Source: [Phialemoniopsis] sp. UDSM-2020 (Eukaryota; Ascomycota; Sordariomycetes; Thyridiales; Thyridiaceae). Taken from it: DNA of 64,000 nt. Location: contig JAEILZ010000009.1 in the NCBI GenBank assembly GCA_018873225.1, forward strand, positions 1,293,501 to 1,357,500, read 5' to 3'. Made by a program: the position numbers and the translations under genes. Shown here in pieces: positions 47,147-58,647 of the stretch. Each line of letters starts with the position of its first letter. Positions within the stretch are counted from its first letter, which is position 1. The notes under the pieces are model-generated. The model searched no databases. It had not been told where the DNA came from and saw only the letters and a list, made by a program, of their open reading frames with translations.

Positions 47147-50100
47147 CTAGGCATTTCTCACATAATCTGCCCAATCGACGGGGCTACCGGCCTCTTCAAA
47201 ATCGTCTCCTTCGAGCCAGCCGCGCTCATTCCAAGTGCTCAGTCCGCAGAGGTGCCGCATCGTTGGCCTTCCATGCGGACAGTTCCAAGGCTTCTCCATG
47301 CCACCCATATGTCTGACAACCTTGGTCATCTGTTTCTGGGATAGCGCCTTGCCAATCATGATACTGCTCCTGCACGCTCTCATAGCAAACATCTTGCGCA
47401 CCCGCGACGGCCGGGGCATGGCAGTGGTGCTCGTATGCTCCGCCAGAAGAGAGATGAGCTCCTCTAGGTCTACCAGGGAAAAGGTCGTCTCGCGGCTAAG
47501 CGGTAGAGCCAAGAGCTGGCACCTAGAGCCGACGGGCTTGTCCCCGGACTCATCGACGCTAACAATGAATCCGTTGGCCTCGAGTGCCGCTTGGTGCTCT
47601 AAAATGATCTCTTCCTCGATCGCGGTGAGCTCGAGAGTCTTGGGCTGCACTAGACGCTGTGACTGGACAACCGTATGCGCCTGTAGCCTCTCAAAATTGT
47701 ATTTTTCGTCCGAGGCGTGCTGGTCGATGATGAAGAGTTCATCATCCTGCGCAAGGGACACGTCGCCGCCGTCCGATGCCTTTGCCGCTTCTCGAACGGC
47801 AAGGATGAAGCCCAGGTTGAACTGCCCAATGATCCTCATTTTATCAAAGTCGGTCTTGGATATTGCCAGTGAGAGTTTCTCCTCGGGGTCTGCAGCATCC
47901 AGCCCATCTCTACTGGTGCCGCTGCGTGCTTCCGAGGCCAAGGAATCGATGGCTGATTGCCACGTGGCTATCTGACGCCTTATGGTCTCCTCTTCGATCT
48001 TCAGTCGTTGCAGTTTCTGGACAGTGGAGTCTTTCTTCCTGTTGTTGCCCTTGAGAAATACTTGGCCACGTTTCTCGCTATGGTCTGTTGGGATCTGTGC
48101 CGTTTCTTCTGCGACCTTGATCATTTCCTGTACTCTTTGCTCCTCCTGTATTTTCTTCTCGTCATCGTCGATGTAATCTCCATCGTCTTCCGCCTCTTCT
48201 GCAAATTCGTCAATATCGTCATCCACACCGGCACGGCCGTCCTCTTCCATATCTTCTGATGCAGACATCTCCGCCGTATCCTCTTCTTGGGATGGAGATT
48301 GCGTGATATCTTCCATGTCCTCTTCAGACTGTTCGACAGAAAGCACCTCATCCTCGCACTCTTCTTCTTCTAGAGGAGATGATGACCGTTCTGGCATCTC
48401 CTCCGCCCCTTCATTTGTGTCGAGTGTACCAGCGGAGAAATCGGTTGTTGAGCCGGCTGCGGAAAACATCTGTGTGAGGCGTCCACCAAATGATGGTACC
48501 TTGGCGTTTCGCGTCTTACGTGCTGACGCCGGAGGCAAACTGTTTTGAGTTGCACTGTCGTCTATCCTCGCCCTCTTAGCTGTCGCCCCAATGACACTAG
48601 TGATGGTTTCATCGCCTATAGTGATGGTGGCCACCCTAGGGGTTGGGCGCTTGAACCGCCTCGGCGGCGAAATCTGGTTTATAACTGTCCCCTGAGATCG
48701 GGACGGAGTAGCGATGGCTGGTATTGGCGACTCAGATAATTCAATGTCCTGTTGACTTGCCATGTCCTTGTCGTGCTCGCCACTAGCAACATGATCATGC
48801 TCTTCAAGTTCAGCTCCCTCAGGGTTCGCATGTGCGATTGCTGGAGGCTGATCACTACCAGAGCCCAGTTTCTGATTTACTGATGATTCCGCAGAGGTTG
48901 AGCTGCTATGAGCACCTTGGATGACCTCGATTCGGACGCCTTGTGGATTTGCGAGAGGACTTTGGCGGCGAGTAAACCTCGAAATCATGTGTGAGGTATC
49001 ATCGGCTTGGTCATCTCCTTCTGAAGCACTCGAATCCTTGTTCTTGGCTAATGCATCTTCATCCACTGAAGTCGGTCTCCTTCCTACCCAATCCGCTAGC
49101 AAGCTGCTTCCATGGCTCCTGGATGGTAGTCGAGAGGCTTTGGTTCTTTTAGGCGGCCTTTCTTGCTCATCATCCTCGTCCTGGATGGTGGAACGGTGGT
49201 CGACCGTAGCACCCTGGGATGGAAGGACGTGATCTGGGATCGGCGAACCGTCAACAGATGTATTTGTGCCTTGGTCAGATGCCAGGGTATTTCCTCTGCT
49301 TAATCCAGGGGCTGGAAATGATGTCACCTTTTGGGTGGATGGATGTGATATTGGAACCGTTACGTCCTGCATCTCAAAGAGCTCAGTGAGAGATTCCCTC
49401 AAGTTGTCCAGCATCCTGCCCTGGTCGTGAAGCAGGATGGTTCTTTTGTCAGGGCTCACGTTGACATCGTAAAGGTGGGTGTCGAGCTGGATATCTGCAA
49501 AAATGAAGGGCGATTGAGAAACGTTGTAGGACTTATACACCTCATTGAAGACCTTAGCAAATTGAGGTAGGTGGCAAGGCCTGCTGTTGACGTAGAACAT
49601 TTGCCTATCGGGAGTCTGTCTGCCTTCACCGTGGGCCGGCCGGGACACATGGCCTACAATAAGAATCTTTTGGGCCTCGGTCGACTGGACAGTCCATTTC
49701 TGGACTGCAGTGGTGGTTGTAGGCTGTAGTTCCAGCTTCAAATCCAGCTTGATCAGCGCACTCATTGTCTTGGCACCGAATACATTGATGATATTCTCTC
49801 GAGTGGTCGCGTTCCCTCGGGTCGAGAAGAGCACAATGCGTTTCCCCTTGTTTGGTTGCTGGGACACGGAGAATTTGACACCAGTCTGGACGCAGGCGTA
49901 CTGGTTGAGTAGGTTAACGACCTTGCCCCATTCACGTTTGATGTTTCGCTCGAGCTCGCGCCGCCGGACAGGCAAGTTTTTGAATATCCTCTCAACAGTC
50001 ACGGTCGTTCCTTTCTGAGCAGCAACGACACTCGTGGCCTTGAGCTTCCCCGACGTTTCAAATTCGAGCTTCGTTCCCCTGGGAGCGTCATCTTGTAGAC

Positions 50101-50573
50101 AAGTCACAACAGTAAAGTTGGATAGTGCAGATAGAGACGAAAGAGCCTCTCCTCGGAAGCCAAAGGTCTGGAGGCTGGTCAAATCCGCATACGTCGATAG
50201 TTTTGAGGTGTAGTGCTTCAGTGCCAGGCCTTCATAGTTTTGAGGCGATATTCCTGAGCCGTTGTCCTGCACCTCTATCAAATCAAGACCCTGGTTCTTG
50301 AAACGAATTTCTGTTGAGCTCGATACGTTAGAAATAAGATTCTGTGCGCAATTCAGATAGAGCAATACTTGCCTATGCTGGATGCCCCAGCATCGAGGCT
50401 GTTTTCCACCAGTTCTTTTGCGACAGAGCAAAGGTCGACAATAACCTGACCAGACTGGATCTGATGAACCTGAACATGTGTTAGTCATGTTTCTGATGAT
50501 CCATGTATAGAAACGCTGCAACTCGACTTACTGTGCCAGGCTCGATGGCTTTGATTGTTGCTGTAGCTGCCAT
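47147..50573 (-). CDS. PMS1: DNA mismatch repair protein PMS1 (MutL-alpha endonuclease subunit, 1100 aa)
   Basis: Three exons (50532-50573, 50373-50469, 47147-50310) encode 1100 residues. Pms1 pairs with Mlh1 and nicks the new strand during mismatch repair. The N-terminal GHKL ATPase is complete: [20 protein letters not shown] after splicing, DNGSGI, and [17 protein letters not shown] long Ser/Asp/Glu-rich linker spans about 400-800. The C-terminal nuclease site is present: [13 protein letters not shown] (909-921), matching DQHA-x2-E-x4-[13 protein letters not shown]; and the zinc-binding CPHGRP (1057-1062). The start [19 protein letters not shown] matches fungal Pms1 proteins. Intron 2 (50311-50372) has a GC donor (AG|GCAAGT) rather than GT. 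The gene is followed 3' by the membrane-protein gene on the opposite strand. Confidence 0.97.
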
Positions 50574-50796
50574 GGTCATGAAATCTAGACGATGTTCGAT
50601 GGCTTAGCCATAGTGATGGCTTCTGCCTGACAGGTCGAGCGATCCACGCACGCAGCGCCTCGACTATTAAAAGGACCCTACGGCCTCAACGATGTTAGAA
50701 CGATACTATTCCTCGATCAACGAGAGCTAGATTACGTCGCAAATAAAAAGTCAGAAGCGCTTTTCTGGTGGTACTGATCACTTCCACGAGGCGGCG

Positions 50797-50810
50797 ACGC
50801 GTTGTCGCGT
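50797..50810. promoter_or_regulatory. MCB-like element upstream of PMS1
   Basis: An exact ACGCGT (50797-50802) and an adjacent GTCGCGT (50804-50810) lie 224-237 bp before the PMS1 start codon. The same pair of words occurs before MCM3. Control by an Mbp1/Swi6-like factor is inferred. Confidence 0.5.
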
Positions 50811-51639
50811 AAAGAGCTCTCAGTGTGATAAGACTGGATAAGGGTTAGGGGCTTATTAATCATTCTGTAGGAGCACCTCGTCGTAAACCCCACGATCTGG
50901 GAGATGCTGGATATCTCTGCCTCGTTCGTCCATCCTCTCTACATTGAAATGCCCTATAGGGGAAAATCCAGGTCCCCGACTGTCTATGCTGTATCTAACG
51001 TCTACAATGAAGATCTAATTACTGGTTCCCAACCAAGGGCGTTGTCCAAATGAAGAGGTGGTACCCAGCCCTGCCACAGCCACGTGCTCGAGTCCAACAC
51101 GATAGTGCGATTTGCGACAATGTACTTCCTTGCCTGCCGCAAGCCCCTCTAAGCAGGCTTGTCGGCCATGTGTGTCATTTATTTAGTTGTTGACTTGGTA
51201 ACTTGAAACCCGAGCTTGCCGGCGAGGCCTGAGTCAATCATCCCAGCCTTCCCGGCTGAAGACGGTGCATCCATCAGCCGCGCCGGGTGTTGAAAGTGTA
51301 GGCGGCTGAGGCATGAATATTGAAAAGGGAAGTCAATGACAAGGGCTTAAAGATGACGCGATACGGATTGGGCCGTTGACCAAGAAGTGTCTTCCGTGTC
51401 TACATCATCGAAAAGCTTAAGGGCAATAGTTTGTCGTTCAATGTTGCGACTAGCGATTGTACACCTAGCTATATCGTCTAATTCATCTATTTGCCAAGTT
51501 AATCATTCTTGAAACAAGATTCAAAGACGTGCTACGGATTTTAGTGTGCTCGAAAGATCGACATTCAAGTTTCAAGCAGAACGAAAAGGGAGGTAGCACC
51601 AGTAGTGGGTGGGACGGTTTGGACGGTGCCAAGGTGCCA

Positions 51640-51649
51640 TACCTAGGTA
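51640..51649. repeat. TACCTAGGTA palindrome, third copy
   Basis: An exact copy of the 10-bp palindrome also at 5515-5524 and 13798-13807, again far from any coding region. Confidence 0.5.
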
Positions 51650-53484
51650 GTGCATATCCTTTTGACAGGGGATTTCGTAGTGGAGCCAGCCTGCCAGTGT
51701 CTCCATGATCATTATCGCCAGGCCGCGCTTGAAATGCTCATCCCGTCCCTGGCGTAAATGACTTCAGTCAAAGACTCGATGTTGCCGGCCGGCTTGTCTG
51801 GCCAAGCATTTGACATGCGAGCTTGGCTTTTATAAGCCAGCCTGAGTGATGAGTCGGCCTTCAACCCCCCACCTGCTGACATGTCATTGCACTCCGTACA
51901 TATTGACATCCCAAGTTTGGGCATGCCTTATCTCCGGCACATCTCCAAGTATGGACAGATGCTTATCAATGATGCACCTGTGATGTCGTGGAGATGGAGT
52001 CGCAGCAAAGGCCTGGAACCCTCGAGGCCAATAGCATGTAAGCCAGCAAAGAGCGCGCGTCCCTTTGGGGGCGGTGTCCGGTCCGGTCCACCAGGTGCCT
52101 TGGTCGACGGGTGTGATGCATGCTAACATGCATGCATGGAGCTTCAGAGTTACAAAGTTACCTACTAGCACTGCTAGCGTAGCTGCAGACTTGATGCTTG
52201 AAAAGGCGGTTCCTTGATCACACATGGTCGGCCGCTAATGCATCTCGTCTCCGATGCATGGCTTACCTATCAAATGTACCTGCCAGACCTCTCACGTAGG
52301 TACCAACCTCCGGGAGGGATGAAATCGAGAGAGATTTTGGCTTTTTACTTCACAACAAATGACCTAGGCTAAACGATTATCGTTCGTCGAAACATCTCGA
52401 GCTTACCGCTTCTCTTGGTCCCCGGTTGTCGAGGGGCGCTCCACGCTCGTCAGGACAGGCAGGTGGGCTATTGATGAAGATCCATAGCCTTCAAACAGTT
52501 GATCTTCTGGGGTTTGTTTGATGAAGACCCTCGTTGACAAGCCATCCCTTATCTCGTCACGCATGTGCATTATATTCAGCCAAGCCCATCCGTATCTTCG
52601 AGAGCCCGCGCGCGCACGCCTCCGTCTGCCGCCCATGATTTATCCGAGGACGGTTCGGGAGCAGGCTGTAGCAAAGTTCAAGCCGTGACAGTCACTATCT
52701 TGAGGGGGAAATACTTATGCACGTGCCATTCTAGTTTGTCTAGCTCTCTACTCCGTAGCCGGTAAGCTGGAGTGGCTGGCTTCGACTTGCCCTTGTCAGT
52801 CGTGTGAGAAGACCCCGTGAGTTGATCTTTTGCCGTGGTTTTTTGCAGATCGATGTGATGTCCGATCTCATCGTTACTGGTTTTGGTGAGGGATTCAACG
52901 GACTACTCCATAGTAGCTTTTCTTACATTGGCTCGGTGGGAGCGGAAATTGGCCCAAACCAGGGTCACCTTGGTCGACGAACCAAAGTTACTAAAACATT
53001 GACCTCGCAAGCCTCGACAGGTACCGGAGAGTCCCCTCTAAAAACCCCTAGCGTCTAGAGTCGGTGCAAATGGGCGCGGCAATCCCAAGATGGCGGCGGT
53101 CTAGCGTCCCACGGGTGCGCCTGGAAGGAGCTCTAATGGAAAGCTTCTCCCCACCAATGAGTAGCCACAGGCGCAACTTGCGATCCCAAACCAAGATGAA
53201 TCGCGGTGACGAACTTGAGAGGGCAGAGGAGGGGAGATTGTGGCGCTCACCCATCACCATCATCATCATCTTGACTCTGGTAGTCTAGGTATCTGTAGAT
53301 TAGGTACTTTGGTTGTAAATAGCTCCTGGATCAAATCCATGGTCTGTACTTACTCCAAATCCACTATCAATGTCCACCCCATCCCCATCAAAAGAGCCCG
53401 AGACGAGATGGTAGTGGAGTGGAGGTACCTCAAGGGCTGGCTGGAAAGATAGAAGGCAATAAGGTCAGGTACTTTACCTGCAAT

Positions 53485-53550
53485 GCACCCGCACCCGCGC
53501 ACACCCACACCCACACACACACAGACCAGACACACACCACCACGCGCACG
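53485..53550. repeat. CA/CAC-rich simple sequence upstream of BST1
   Basis: Runs of CA and CAC units on the plus strand form low-complexity sequence about 460-525 bp before the BST1 start. Such C/A-rich stretches are frequent in fungal 5' leaders and promoters. Confidence 0.6.
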
Positions 53551-54009
53551 CAATCTCCAAGGCACCCGACACCACTTGCACCACTGGGACCAGACTACCA
53601 CACTACCACACTCCCACGCTACCAACTCGCGCTCACAAACGCTGACACACTAACAAACCACCCCCCCAGCCACCACCATCCATCCCTTGGTTATTAGCAG
53701 CTTTGCCGGCACGACGACTCGTCCACTGTCTGTCCCAGATGCGAAACTTCGAGCCTCAATTCTTCGACAGTTGTCTCGGTTCGGGTTTGTCCAGTGCGAC
53801 CTCTCAGCATTGGAGAGTGTGGGGGAATTGATTTCTTGTCCTAATCTCTCTTTCCCATCCTCTCGTTTATTTTTTTTCTTTTTCGGAGTCCACTTAGACC
53901 CCGTTTCGCCCGTTGGTCAACGTCCTGTCCTGTCCACAGGTATAATCCGCAACACGCAGAAGAAGGTGGCAGCCCCGGCAGCAGGTGCCCCTTTGACCAC
54001 GACTCTGGA

Positions 54010-57000
54010 ATGCTGAGGCGTTCTTCCGGCTCCTCGGACGGCGACGACTCTCCTGTCAGAACCCCCAATTCAGTGCCTGCCGATGCGCATGACCTAGACG
54101 GCCGCGCCGCCGCCGCCGCGCCCAGCCTTTCCAGCGCCCACGAGAAACGACCCCCGAGACTGTCGACAGACACAAGACCCTCGTCGGCCAGGAGTAGGAG
54201 ATCAGGCAATTTTAGCTGGAAACCCCCACGTCAACACAATGACTCTGCCGACAACCTTTCTCTAAGCCCCAATACCCAGTCGCCCTCGCTTCTCTCGCCA
54301 GTGCTGGGCGCGATGTCTTCGCAAGCCGCAGATATGGAGAAATCACCCGAGCCAAGGGCTCAGAGTCGACGTCCCAGCTCGCGCAACCCTTGGGCCGTCT
54401 CCGTTCTGACTCTCCTGACATCTATCTTGGGCATTGCTCTCCTGGGTGCTATCATCCACTCGTCACTATACAAACAGCTGGATCCCAAAGGCTGTCGCAT
54501 GTCCTACATGATACCCTCCTATGCGAAACTCAACGATTTCGACACAGAGCATACTCGCTTCGCAAGCAAATACTCGCTATACTTGTACAGAGAACAGGGC
54601 ATTGATGATGATACCAAAGTACGTTGCGGCTGCGCCCTTCTTGCTGTCCCGGCCGACGCCCGTCCCCCTTGTTTGATGTCCTACCATACTGATCAATCCG
54701 CAGTTGAGAGGCATTCCTGTCCTCTTTGTTCCAGGCAATGCTGGAAGCTACAAACAAGTCCGTCCCATAGCCGCCGAAGCTGCCAATTACTGGCACGATG
54801 TTGTGCAGCACGACCCGGCGGCGCTGAAGGCTGGTGCCAAGAGCCTCGATTTTTTCTCGGTAGACTTCAACGAGGATATAACTGCTTTCCACGGCCAAAC
54901 AATGCTGGATCAGGCCGAATACTTGAACGAAGCAATTCGGTACATATTGTCTCTATATCTTGACCCTCGAATGTCCGCGCGCGATCCCGATCTTCCGGAC
55001 CCTACCTCGGTCATCATCCTCGGTCACTCCATGGGTGGCATTGTTGCTCGCACGATGCTTATCATGCCCAACTACCAAGCCAACTCGATCAACACTATCA
55101 TCACGCTGTCCGCGCCCCACGCCCGCGCACCCGTCACCTTTGATGGCCAAATTGTCAAGATATATGACGCTATCAATGACTATTGGCGCATGGCTTATTC
55201 CCAGCAGTGGGCAAACAACAACCCTCTCTGGCATGTGACTCTTATATCCATAGCAGGAGGCGGCTTGGACACTGTGGTGCCATCTGATTATGCCAGCGTC
55301 GAATCCCTGGTCCCAGAGACTCACGGATTCACAGTCTTTACCTCGACCATCCCGACAGTGTGGACGAGCATGGACCACCAGGCCATTCTCTGGTGTGATC
55401 AATTCCGAAAAGTCATTGCGAGAGCCTTGTATGAGGTGATCGATGCGAATCGCCCAGCGAAAACGAGACCAAGAGCTGAAAGGATGCGGGTTTTCAAAAA
55501 ATGGTTCCTGACCGGGATGGAGAGCGTCGCCGAGAAGACTGTGCCAAACAAAGACCCGAGCACTCTTCTGACTTTGGAAGACAATTCCAATGCCATCATT
55601 GCCCAAGGAAAGCGCCTGGTATTGCGCCAGCTAGGCGGGCACAATGAAGTCCGCGCACATCTTTTGCCAGTCCCCCCACCTGGATCTCCAGAAGGGAAGC
55701 GCTTCACCCTAATGACTGATCAAAGACTGGATGCTGCTGGGGAAGCCGGCAACCTCGAGGTTTTGTTCTGCAGTGTTTTCCCTCTGCAACCTGGTCAAGC
55801 TGGGGTTTTGTTTCCCATCAAGCTGGATCTTTCTCGGGAGAGCACGGGCTCTGCGCGACTGGCTTGCAAAAACGCCGCCTCTGATGTAGTTCTTCTACCT
55901 GCTTCGACCCGATCGACGCAGAATCCTTTTTACCTAGCTGAGGAACCAGAGATCCGCCCCTTTTCTTACCTGCAGTATGATCTCGACGACATCTCGGAGC
56001 ACCAGTTCGTTGCAGTGATCGACAAAGCCACTGCAACGACCCCGGGTTTCGTCATTGCCGAATTCAGTGACCAGACGCAGTCCCACAGGACGCGACATAT
56101 CAGCCTCCGGCGGCTTCTGGCCTTTGGGATGGCGCTTCGCTTGCCGTCCACGCGCCCTATGGTCACGGAAATCAGCATTCCCTCCCTGACCTCTAGTCTG
56201 CTTGCCTATCACCTGGACATCGGGCACCAGACTTGTGGCGACCACGCCGAGCTTTTCATGCCCCTGGTCAGGCAGTATTTGACGGAACCGTACGAGTCCA
56301 AGTACTTTGTCAATGCTAGGCATGAGAGCGTGAGCTTACACGGTGTGGCCCCTTACGTGCCTCCACCCATGAGACCAAAAGAGTCGGAGGACGGCCTTAG
56401 CTTCCAGTTCTGGACGGACCCGACATGCGACTCCAGCATACATGTGAAGCTCGGTGTCGACATCCCCGGCAGCTTGGGGAAATTGGTCATACGCTATCGC
56501 ACTGTGTTCGCCGCGTTTCCACTGCTTATCGTGGCGATGGTCTTGCGCAAACAATTCAGGGTGTACGACCAGACTGGGGTCTTCATTTCCTTCCTGGAGA
56601 GTCTTGATTTGTGCATACGACAGTCGATTCCTCTGATGCTCGCATCCCTCACTTTTCTCTCCTTGTCGTCTGCGAGCTCGTCGTCACAGGCATCGAGCGG
56701 CTTTTGGCCTTGGAGCAACGGAACGGTGTCAGCGCTGAACTTCCACCAGAATGATCTCCTAGTTGGCACCCAAGACCCGTTCTTCTGGTTCTTGACCCCC
56801 CTGATCGGCATTGTATGCATCGGTGTCTGCGTCGTGCTCCATTATCTCGCCGTGGTCTTGACGCGCTTGCTCGGTTACATATTTGCGTTGTTGAGTACGC
56901 GGCCGGCCTGGATTCGAAATGATGAGCGTCGGCGGATACCCGTCGCTGGCTTCATGCCGTCATCTGTGCGCCGGCGGATGATCACCATGGCAGTTCTGTT

Positions 57001-57544
57001 CCTGCTCGTGTCAACATTCATCCCATACCAGTTCGCCTATCTCGTCGCGTGCTTGGTTCAGCTGATTACCACTGCTCGAGCGCAACGCATCGCGAACGAG
57101 ATGCGCTCCAACGCAAACTACAACTTCTACAATTACGTCCACTCCACATTCATACTCATGCTCTGGGTGCTCCCCATCAACCTACCCATTTTGGTCGTTT
57201 GGATCAGGAACCTAGCAGTACATTGGCTCACACCCTTTTCGTCGCATCACAACGTCTTGTCAATCGCACCTTTCATAATCCTTGTGGAGGCCTTGACAAC
57301 GGGAAAGATGGTGCCACGCGTAACGAGCCGTCTCCGCCATATTACCAGTATCCTCCTCTTTGGGGTTGCTATGTGTGCCGCAACTTACGGCGTCTCCTAC
57401 GCATATGCCCTGCACTATCTCGTCAACCTGACTGTGGCTTGGATCGTTGTGATTCATTCCACGACCGACTCCTGGTCTTTTGCTGGTCTGAACACATTGT
57501 TCGGTGACGCTCCCGACGATCGAAAGCAGGGCAAGACACCCTAA
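54010..57544 (+). CDS. BST1: GPI inositol-deacylase BST1/PGAP1 (1149 aa)
   Basis: Two exons (54010-54618, 54704-57544) encode 1149 residues, normal for fungal Bst1. The ER enzyme removes the inositol-linked acyl chain from GPI anchors so that GPI proteins can leave the ER. A Ser/Pro-rich cytosolic N terminus is followed by a membrane segment (about 126-152; VSVLTLLTSILGIALLGAII). The lipase domain has RGIPVLFVPGNAGSYKQVR at the exon 2 start and the nucleophile Ser 312 in ILGHSMGGIVART. Conserved CRMSYMIPSY and TLSAPHARAPVTFD are also present. The last 450 residues contain several membrane helices. The 85-nt intron is phase 0 and has a CCGCAG acceptor. The start is the ATG at 54010; the preceding leader is CA- and T-rich. 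Confidence 0.96.
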
Positions 57545-58647
57545 GAGTCGACTATGCCACTTGTCCAGGTTTCAGAAGTAGGACTTGGCCTCTAAATTGA
57601 TCCTCTGGGACACAGAGCACTGTGGACTATGCTCTCATGGTGTTTGACACAACGGCAATGCAAGACCTGTCAAAAATCGACCCAAAATTACCACCGACCA
57701 ATTCATGTACATACATTCACCGCTCTCACCGTCAAAACCCATCCTCTCGCGCCCCTGACTGATGCAGCATTTAATTGCCCTCGTCCGGCTCGCTATTCAA
57801 GAGCGGATAGCAATTGCTTCACCAATCAGTCTCATCAACTCCTTCTATCGAAGTGGCGCATCAGTAATGACGGTTGTCAGCACGCTTATTCATTTTCCGG
57901 ACCTCCCTTTTCATACACTTTTTCCAGATCTTCTACCGGCCCTTTGGCCAGAAGAATGCGGCGTACGGCGACTTGGGCATTGGGAGCCTTTCTTCACACT
58001 TCATACCTTTTTGTGCTTTTGGGCAAAGCGAGCACCTCATTGAACCTCTTTTTCTGCAACTTCATCTCAATTTTCTCATCCCATCGCATCATCAATGGGT
58101 GGCTGTGTCTTGTTTTCGCTGGTCGTGGAGGCTTGTGCACTGAGGGCAACGATACAGAGTAATGTCTTCTATCCTACTGCATACAAGAGACGGGGTTGAT
58201 AGCTTCAGGAAAGTACGACTTGGGGCCATTACGGGAGGTCCTTGGAGCGGTCAAGGACCGAGAGCAGGTTTAATCATGATGATAGAAGCCCCCCCTTATT
58301 GTGTCATATACACATACACACCTTGCATGCATCGAACGGAGGCTCGTTTGGCACACGCTGTAAACAGAGCCGTGGCGCATAATCGCATGCTTAGAATAAT
58401 CTCGGCTGAATAACATGAAGAATTGTAACGATCTCAAAGCAGCTCAAATTACTTGTGCATGGTTGAATCTGATTGCATGTTGGGAAATGTGCAAGACGAC
58501 AAAATGTCAACGTAATCGATTATGCTTATTGTGTGCAGAAAAGCCAACAACTGCTCATGTCATGAATATTTCCGTCTCGTTTGAGAAACCGTACGCCCCA
58601 TTCACCACCAAAACTAAATGTGTTTCAGCACCTCTCATCTTAAGTAC
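57545..58647. other. Convergent spacer between BST1 and CSM1
   Basis: These 1.1 kb lie between two 3' ends. Open frames here are short or start with non-ATG codons, and none has a recognisable feature. A small unknown gene cannot be excluded. Confidence 0.45.

Larger units (their letters stand above)
50574..54009. other. Divergent intergenic region between PMS1 and BST1
   Basis: About 3.4 kb without a gene I can support. Near PMS1 are MCB-like boxes (50797-50810). Features in the middle are TACCTAGGTA (51640-51649), an inverted repeat TGGCTT-TTAT-AAGCCA (51824-51839) and TACTCCGTA (52749-52757). The stretch from about 53480 to 53700 is CA/CAC-rich and from 53860 to 53885 T-rich, which fits the leader of BST1. 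Confidence 0.5.

Noticed and set aside
51824..52126. TATA-like TTTTATAA followed 50 bp later by an 81-codon frame
   Set aside because: The TATA lies in an inverted repeat and the spacing to the ATG is too short for a usual fungal leader; the protein is featureless.
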